DNA of 12,113 nucleotides from JAHEEL01 sp964581295 (GTDB taxonomy: Bacteria; Actinomycetota; Acidimicrobiia; Spongiisociales; UBA5794): NCBI GenBank assembly GCA_964581295.1, contig CAZONX010000062.1, positions 1-12,113 of the forward strand. The letters are read 5' to 3'. The notes beneath the pieces were generated by a model. The model did not search any database, was not told the origin of the DNA, and saw only the letters and a program-made list of their open reading frames with translations. Positions 8,225 through 12,113 of the stretch are shown one piece after another; positions within the stretch are counted from its first letter, which is position 1, and each line of letters begins with the position of its first letter. The translations under genes and the position numbers were made by a program.

Positions 8225-8245
8225 GTCGTCAGTCGTCAGTCGTCG
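8225..8245. repeat. Three tandem heptamers in the hutU-hutI gap
   Basis: GTCGTCA, GTCGTCA and GTCGTCG run back to back, making 20 of 21 bases identical to a perfect triplicate. They begin eight bases after the hutU stop and lie in the 58-base gap before hutI. They sit outside both reading frames, so copy-number change would alter only spacing. No promoter is evident in this gap. Confidence 0.7.
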
Positions 8246-8275
8246 GGAGGACTCCGCGAAACGCGGGGGCACGTC

Positions 8276-9481
8276 GTGAGTGATCTACTGATCGTCAACA
8301 TTGGGGAACTCGTTACCAATGATTCGGGGCGTGGGGGTCGCCTTGGGATCGTCGCGGGTGGGGCGGTCGCCGTTGTCGATGGGGCCGTCGCGTGGGTCGG
8401 CAAGGAAGTCGACCTTCCAACCGACTACCGCGAGCTCCGGCGTCTTGATTGCAGGGGAGCGGCGGTGCTGCCCGGATTCGTCGATGCGCATACGCATCTG
8501 GTGTTCGCCGGCGACCGCAGCGACGAGTTCGACCGCCGACTCCGGGGCGAGACCTACGAGGACATCCTGGCAGCCGGCGGAGGAATCCTCTCGACCGTTG
8601 GCGCGACCCGCGACGCGACAGACGACGAGCTGTTCGATGCGGCGGCCGAACGCGCGTGGCGGATGCTCGAACTCGGGACGACCACCGTGGAGATCAAGTC
8701 GGGATACGGGCTCGACCTCGAAACCGAGGTGCGGATGCTCCAAGCGGCGAAACGCATTGGCAGAGCTCTTCCAATCGATGTGGTTTCGACGTTCCTCGGC
8801 GCCCACGTCGTGCCCGCGGAGTTTCGCGGCGACCGCGACGCCTATGTCGATCTCGTCTGCGGGCCGATGCTGGACGCCTGCGCACCCCTCGCCCGATTCT
8901 GCGACGTGTTCTGCGACGAGGCAGCGTTCACGGTTACGGAGGCCCGCCGCATTCTCGAGGCCGCCCAACGTCACAACCTCGCACTGCGGGTGCACGCCGA
9001 CCAACTGGGCTACGTCGGCGCTGCATCACTCGCTGCCGACCTGTCCGCCGCCAGCGCCGACCATCTCGACCATGCCACTCCCGCCGATCTCGAGCGGATG
9101 CGCGTTGCTCGGACTACCGCCGTGCTGCTCCCGGCAGTCTCGTTCTCGATGCGGCTCCCGTATCCGGACGGACGCCGGATTTGGGACAGCGGTGTCACTG
9201 TGGCGCTCGCCACCGACTGCAACCCGGGCACGGCCTACGTGGAGTCCATGACGTTCGTGATAGCGCTCGCCGCGCTGCACATGGGTCTCACGACGGATGA
9301 GGCGATCTGGGCCGCGACACGGGGGAGTGCGATGTCGCTTGGCCTGTCCGACCGGGGCGCCCTCGTTGTCGGATCGATCGCCGACCTCGTGGTCCTCGAC
9401 GCGCCCAGCCGTCTCCATATCCCGTATCGGCCCGATGCCGATATCGTCGCCGCGGTGGTCAAGCGAGGGACAATTCTGTGA
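8276..9481 (+). CDS. hutI: Imidazolonepropionase
   Basis: HutI hydrolyses 4-imidazolone-5-propionate to N-formimino-L-glutamate, the third step of histidine breakdown. It is a metal-dependent amidohydrolase with a TIM-barrel fold. Metal ligands are visible as H72 and H74 in DAHTHLVF, H240 in HADQLG and D314 in ATDCNPGT. FDRRLRGETYEDI and EIKSGYGLD are typical substrate-loop blocks. Starting at GTG 8276 gives 401 residues, the usual size, and begins VSDLLIVNIGELVT as expected. The ribosome site is weak (GGGGG at 8265-8269). A longer frame opens at 8141 inside hutU, but its extra residues are arginine-rich and unlike HutI. The TGA stop overlaps the start of the next gene. No enzyme acting on the product is present in the window. 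Confidence 0.96.
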   Translation: MSDLLIVNIGELVTNDSGRGGRLGIVAGGAVAVVDGAVAWVGKEVDLPTDYRELRRLDCRGAAVLPGFVDAHTHLVFAGDRSDEFDRRLRGETYEDILAAGGGILSTVGATRDATDDELFDAAAERAWRMLELGTTTVEIKSGYGLDLETEVRMLQAAKRIGRALPIDVVSTFLGAHVVPAEFRGDRDAYVDLVCGPMLDACAPLARFCDVFCDEAAFTVTEARRILEAAQRHNLALRVHADQLGYVGAASLAADLSAASADHLDHATPADLERMRVARTTAVLLPAVSFSMRLPYPDGRRIWDSGVTVALATDCNPGTAYVESMTFVIALAALHMGLTTDEAIWAATRGSAMSLGLSDRGALVVGSIADLVVLDAPSRLHIPYRPDADIVAAVVKRGTIL

Positions 9482-10251
9482 GCGACTACTTCTCAGTGGA
9501 GCACCCGATCCGCCTTGCGCATCGAGGTTCAAGGGTGCTCTGGCCGGAGAACACGATGCGAGCATTCAGCGGAGCCGTCGACGAGCTCGGCTACGCGTAC
9601 CTCGAGATCGATGTGCGACTCACAGCCGACCGGGTTCCCGTCGTCGTGCACGATGCGACGCTCGACCGAACGACCGACGGCACCGGCAAGGTCGCCGACT
9701 ACACGCTGGCCGAACTCGGCTCATTCGACGCCGCGTATCACTTCGATTCCGACCACGACTACCCGCTGCGCGGCACCGGCATCGGGATCTCGCCGCTCGA
9801 AGAGCTCTACCGAACGTGGCCGGAGGTGCGGCTGAACATCGACTTGAAGGGCCCAGACGAGGAGTGGGCCGTCGCCGAAGCCATACGGTTGGCCGACGCC
9901 GAACACCGCACCCTTGTCGGCTCGTTCGTCGACCGGCGTATCTCCAGGTTCCGCAGAATCACGCAGGGCCGTGTCGCCGTGTCGGCGGGTCCCACGACGT
10001 CGGCCGCCATGTGGAGCGCATCGCGAGCCGGCAGGACTACCCGCCGCAAGGTCCAGGCCTACCAGCTCCCGTTCGACTACCGCGGGTTCAAGGTCGACCG
10101 CAAGCTCGTTGACGCGGTACACCGGGCCGGGGCGCACCTTCATCTATGGACCGTGAACGAGGCCGACGACATGCGCCGGTTCCTCGACCTCGGTGTCGAC
10201 GGCATCGTTACCGATCGCCCGGACATCCTGAACGAAGTGGTGGGCATCTAG
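9478..10251 (+). CDS. Glycerophosphodiester phosphodiesterase family protein
   Basis: This 257-residue protein should split glycerophosphodiesters, such as deacylated phospholipids, into sn-glycerol 3-phosphate and an alcohol. The GDPD TIM-barrel motifs are clear: AHRGS (H15, R16), PENT (24-26), LEIDVRLTAD (E43, D45), VVHDATLDRTTDG (H58), then LHLWTVNE and GVDGIVTDRPD near the end. The family usually has Glu in the N-x-E-x-K metal motif; here NIDLK (120-124) has Asp122, a conservative change. There is no signal peptide, so it is cytoplasmic and closer to UgpQ-like than to periplasmic GlpQ enzymes. Its GTG start overlaps the hutI stop as GTGA, which implies translational coupling to the hut operon. 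A long palindromic element begins at its stop codon. The exact substrate is unknown. Confidence 0.93.
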   Translation: MSDYFSVEHPIRLAHRGSRVLWPENTMRAFSGAVDELGYAYLEIDVRLTADRVPVVVHDATLDRTTDGTGKVADYTLAELGSFDAAYHFDSDHDYPLRGTGIGISPLEELYRTWPEVRLNIDLKGPDEEWAVAEAIRLADAEHRTLVGSFVDRRISRFRRITQGRVAVSAGPTTSAAMWSASRAGRTTRRKVQAYQLPFDYRGFKVDRKLVDAVHRAGAHLHLWTVNEADDMRRFLDLGVDGIVTDRPDILNEVVGI

Positions 10252-10423
10252 TGGTTTGTCGCAGAAATGGGCATCGTATCTCTCCGATCCTCGCCGCGTA
10301 CCGGCTAGAGCCGGACCGGCGTGCCGCTTGCGGCACGCCTCGTCGCAGTCCTGTCTGCGCCTTCGTTGTGCGTCCTTGCCAGATGACGCCGATGCCTCAG
10401 CCGCCACTTCTGCGACAGGCCAC
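10251..10423. repeat. Second palindromic intergenic element, 173 bp
   Basis: The ends are 20-base inverted repeats, 10251-10270 and 10404-10423, matching at 17 of 20 positions around the shared core TGTCGCAGAA. A further seven-base pair, GGCATCG (10270-10276) with CGATGCC (10390-10396), extends the outer stem inward. Two perfect hairpins lie in the middle: CCGGCT/AGCCGG (10301-10314) and GGCGTGCCGC/GCGGCACGCC (10318-10339). GTCGCAG also occurs internally at 10342-10348. The first base is the last base of the phosphodiesterase TAG stop. Short frames through it have no protein-like character. It could be a non-autonomous mobile repeat, a structured 3' end, or both. No T-tract follows the hairpins. 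Confidence 0.7.
10318..10339 (+). terminator. Strong GC-rich hairpin within the second element
   Basis: GGCGTGCCGC and its exact complement flank only TT, so the real structure is a nine-base-pair stem closed by the tetraloop CTTG. It is the most stable simple hairpin after the hut/phosphodiesterase operon and could end the transcript, but no T-run follows. A factor-dependent or non-canonical terminator is possible. Confidence 0.35.
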
Positions 10424-10489
10424 CAGAGCGTCCGCCCTTGTCTGATCGGTCGCTTCTTCAATCAGTCTCCCGCTGTGTCAGAGCGCGGG

Positions 10490-10495
10490 TAGCGT
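10490..10495 (+). promoter_or_regulatory. Candidate -10 box of the MOSC gene
   Basis: TAGCGT fits TANNNT. Transcription would begin near 10502-10503, right at the ATG of a nine-codon upstream ORF and 26 bases before the MOSC start. No -35-like sequence was found. The stretch 10424-10489 holds only a weak CTGAT/ATCAG inverted pair. Confidence 0.35.
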
Positions 10496-10502
10496 GTAAC
10501 CC

Positions 10503-10532
10503 ATGGCGTCGATGCAGAGAGGAACTCGATGA
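10503..10532 (+). CDS. Possible leaderless upstream ORF, nine codons
   Basis: ATG at 10503 opens MASMQRGTR and stops at TGA 10530-10532, which overlaps the MOSC start as ATGA. It sits seven bases after the TAGCGT hexamer, so it could be translated from the very 5' end of the transcript. The MOSC ribosome site (GAGAGGA, 10517-10523) lies inside it. It carries no run of one amino acid that would suggest classic attenuation. A chance ORF of this length is quite possible. Confidence 0.3.
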   Translation: MASMQRGTR

Positions 10533-11098
10533 GCGAACCGATCGGCCGGATCGTGCGGCTTCAGGTCCACGCAGAACCCCTGAAGCAGAATGGCGCGTAC
10601 GTGCCTGATCCGCTCGTCTCGATTAACCGCGCCGTCGTCGGTGCCGATGGAATGCTCGGCTGGGACGGCACTGGATGGATCGTCGATACCCACCACACCG
10701 CCCATCCCCGAGCCAAGGGCGGCGGGAAGCGAGTGTTGTCGATCGGGTTCACGGGCCACTACGCGGCAATGGCTGATCGCTTCGACTCAGCGCCGCTCGG
10801 AGTTGCCGGAGAGAACATCGTGGTTGACGGTCCTGCGGTCGGCGCAGACGACATCGCGAGTGGCTTGGTCGTGCGCCGTGCCGATGGCGCCGAGATCGAG
10901 TTTCGTTCACCGAATCCGGCGGTGGCGTGCACCGGTTTCACGTCGTACTTGTTGAATTCCGACGAAGTGCTCGGTCGTGACGTGGTTGCTGACCATCTTG
11001 CGTTCCTATCGACCGGCACCCGCGGCTTCATTCTCGACGTCGGGCACATCGAGCACCCGGCTGAGATCGCCGTCGGAGACGAGGTCTTCAAACGCTGA
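10529..11098 (+). CDS. MOSC domain-containing protein
   Basis: The 189-residue protein is a stand-alone MOSC domain, the fold found at the C-terminus of molybdenum-cofactor sulfurases and in YiiM- or mARC-type proteins. The N-terminal GRIVRLQVH is the usual first strand. LSIGFTGHYAAM and LGVAGENIVVDG form the central block, C134 in ACTGF is at the position of the conserved cysteine thought to carry sulfur or bind the cofactor, and RGFILDVGHIEHPAEIAVGDEV is the typical end. It is soluble, with no signal peptide. The ATG at 10529 has GAGAGGA five bases upstream. Its stop overlaps the convergent - strand gene by 11 bases. The precise substrate is unknown; stand-alone members may handle the molybdenum cofactor or detoxify N-hydroxylated compounds, and no molybdenum gene is nearby. 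Confidence 0.87.
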   Translation: MSEPIGRIVRLQVHAEPLKQNGAYVPDPLVSINRAVVGADGMLGWDGTGWIVDTHHTAHPRAKGGGKRVLSIGFTGHYAAMADRFDSAPLGVAGENIVVDGPAVGADDIASGLVVRRADGAEIEFRSPNPAVACTGFTSYLLNSDEVLGRDVVADHLAFLSTGTRGFILDVGHIEHPAEIAVGDEVFKR

Positions 11099-11411
11099 AC
11101 GGGATCCCGTTCAGCAGCACGAGTTCGTCGATCACCGCATCACGCGCTGCATCGAACGACAGCCCCGAGCGCTCCCTGAGCGGGACGCCCCGCTCCTGGA
11201 CGTACACTCGATAGCCGTCCGTGGCGTCGAGTACGTAGAGGCCGTCGCGGGGTCCGACCCGGCCGAGCACAAGACTCTTCAGCGTTGCATCGTCCGGGAT
11301 CTCCGAGATGATGTCAACGCGTTCCAACGTGAAGGCGTCAGCGAAGTCGGTCGCCGTCGTCGCCCTTCGCCCGAGGACGGTCGAGGCCATCTTGCGGGCC
11401 TTTCGGTGCAA
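11088..11411 (-). CDS. Hypothetical protein of about 107 residues downstream of leuD
   Basis: I do not recognise this family. From TTG 11411 the protein has 107 residues: a basic N-terminal helix (HRKARKMASTVLGRR), then a mixed segment with FTLERVDIISEIPDD, GLYVLDATDGYRVYVQERG and a final helix DAARDAVIDELVLL. It looks like a small soluble alpha/beta domain without signal peptide or cysteines. The start is uncertain. ATG 11390 has AAAGG eight bases upstream. The frame is also open well above 11411 and reads RPTRQEQAQAIL, which looks protein-like but has no ATG, GTG or TTG. It follows leuD on the same strand after 73 bases, so it may share the leuCD transcript. Its end overlaps the MOSC gene by 11 bases. 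Confidence 0.65.
   Translation of the reverse strand: MHRKARKMASTVLGRRATTATDFADAFTLERVDIISEIPDDATLKSLVLGRVGPRDGLYVLDATDGYRVYVQERGVPLRERSGLSFDAARDAVIDELVLLNGIPFSV
11094..11115. terminator. 22-bp perfect palindrome at a convergent gene junction
   Basis: GCTGAACGGGA followed by its exact complement spans 11094-11115 and contains the MOSC stop codon (11096-11098). As RNA in either direction it forms a nine-base-pair stem with loop GATC. It also encodes residues near the C-terminus of the - strand gene. A bidirectional terminator is the natural reading, but neither side has a T-tract. A dimeric protein-binding site is the alternative. Confidence 0.45.
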
Positions 11412-11484
11412 GATCGCCTGCGCCTGTTCCTGCCTGGTAGGTCGATCGATGAGAGAACGCTCCGTGTCGGGGTTCGGTGGCAGG

Positions 11485-12087
11485 CTACGAGAGCTGCGGC
11501 TTCCAGTCGGGACGGGATGCTTCGAACGTCTCGATCGCTGCTGCGTGTTCGAGGGTGAGTGCGATGTGATCGAGACCGTTCATCAATCGGTGCTTGACCG
11601 CAGGGTCGACCTCGAATGAGGCGGCAAAGCCGCCGCATGCAACCGTCTGGGCAGGCAGGTCAATCGTCACGCTGTTCGCGGGATCGGCTGCCACCGCCGT
11701 CAGTTCGGCAACCTCGTCGTCGGTGAGCGCGACCGGGAGCAGGCCGACGTTGTAGGAGTTGCCGCGAAAGATGTCGGCGAATGACGGGGCGATGATCGCC
11801 CGGAACCCTCGGTCTTCGATCGCCCACGGCGCGTGCTCTCGTGATGAGCCCGAACCAAAGTTGGGCCCCGACACGAGCACGACGGCCTCGGCGTACTCCG
11901 GGCGGTTCAGGATGAAGTTGGGATCGAGTTCGCCCTCCGCGTCCTGCGCCCAATCCCAGAAGAGGAACGGTCCGAACCCTGAGCGCTCGACGCGTTTGAG
12001 GAACTGTTTCGGGATGATCTGGTCCGTGTCGACATTCGCACGCGGGAGCGGCGCCATTTGCCCGGTGATGATGGTGACGGGCTGCAT
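11485..12087 (-). CDS. leuD: 3-isopropylmalate dehydratase small subunit
   Basis: LeuD pairs with LeuC to isomerise 2-isopropylmalate to 3-isopropylmalate in leucine synthesis. LeuC carries the iron-sulfur cluster and LeuD the swivelling domain that completes the active site. The opening PLPRANVDTDQIIPKQFLKR (residues 13-32) and GPNFGSGSSREHAPWA (74-89) are the defining blocks, followed by IIAPSFADIFRGNSYNVGLLPV. From ATG 12087 the protein has 200 residues, normal for bacterial LeuD. ATG was chosen because it overlaps the leuC stop as TGATG and has GGGAG a suitable distance upstream; the GTG at 12096 would abut that site and lengthen the protein by only three residues. Homoaconitase or citraconate-type small subunits are close relatives, but the leuC-like neighbour favours LeuD. 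Confidence 0.95.
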   Translation of the reverse strand: MQPVTIITGQMAPLPRANVDTDQIIPKQFLKRVERSGFGPFLFWDWAQDAEGELDPNFILNRPEYAEAVVLVSGPNFGSGSSREHAPWAIEDRGFRAIIAPSFADIFRGNSYNVGLLPVALTDDEVAELTAVAADPANSVTIDLPAQTVACGGFAASFEVDPAVKHRLMNGLDHIALTLEHAAAIETFEASRPDWKPQLS

Positions 12088-12113
12088 CAGTTCCACTCCC
12101 GGATGTCGACGAA
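12087..12113 (-). CDS. leuC: C-terminal end of 3-isopropylmalate dehydratase large subunit (partial)
   Basis: The - strand frame entering from the right edge reads FVDIREWN and stops at TGA, whose last base is the first base of the leuD ATG. Phe-x-Asp-x-Arg close to the C-terminus is typical of LeuC, and leuC directly precedes leuD in most bacteria. Only eight residues are visible, so the call rests on this motif and on the coupled TGATG junction. Confidence 0.75.
   Translation of the reverse strand, partial: FVDIREWN

Noticed and set aside
8141..8275. Earlier hutI start inside hutU
   Set aside because: The added 45 residues are arginine-rich and run through the heptamer repeat; GTG 8276 gives the normal HutI N-terminus and length.
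10252..10492. Short + strand frames in the gap before the MOSC gene
   Set aside because: They run through the inverted repeats and hairpins of the palindromic element, have no ribosome site and show no protein-like composition.
12088..12096. GTG 12096 as start of leuD
   Set aside because: It would overlap leuC by ten bases and directly abut the GGGAG site; ATG 12087 has better spacing and a TGATG junction.

Overview
The window is dense, high-GC bacterial DNA with ordinary metabolic genes. Four gene starts are preceded by a TANNNT hexamer that looks like a -10 box, and one of these genes looks leaderless. GTG starts are common and genes overlap by a few bases. This suggests an actinobacterium, possibly Acidimicrobiia-like, but that placement is an inference from style and not from a marker gene.

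Layout on the + strand: the C-terminal tail of an unidentified protein (2-115); a secreted M23 (LytM-type) peptidase fused to LVIVD-type beta-propeller repeats (193-2175); an M1 zinc aminopeptidase (2349-4865); a large nested palindromic intergenic element (4868-4983); the histidine-utilisation cluster hutH-hutU-hutI (5042-9481), with a glycerophosphodiester phosphodiesterase gene overlapping the hutI stop (9478-10251); a second palindromic element (10251-10423); and a MOSC-domain protein (10529-11098) preceded by a nine-codon upstream ORF. On the - strand, converging on the MOSC gene, are leuC (only its last eight codons), leuD, and a 107-residue protein of unknown function. The convergent genes overlap by 11 bp beside a 22-bp perfect palindrome.

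How the genes work together: HutH deaminates histidine to urocanate, HutU hydrates it to imidazolonepropionate, and HutI opens the ring to formiminoglutamate. No enzyme for the last step to glutamate (HutG, HutF or formiminotransferase) and no hut regulator is present in the window. LeuC and LeuD form isopropylmalate isomerase of leucine synthesis. The two peptidases and the phosphodiesterase fit a scavenging lifestyle, though nothing ties them directly to histidine use.

No convincing new multi-gene system is present. The items most worth a second look are a leucine in HutU where the urocanase signature has its active-site cysteine, the two palindromic elements placed directly against stop codons, the upstream ORF before the MOSC gene, and a conserved-looking N-terminal extension of the small - strand gene that lacks a normal start codon. 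There are no gene-free stretches over 300 bases; the longest is 10252-10528, most of it the second palindromic element. No tRNA, rRNA, CRISPR array, transposase or phage gene was seen.
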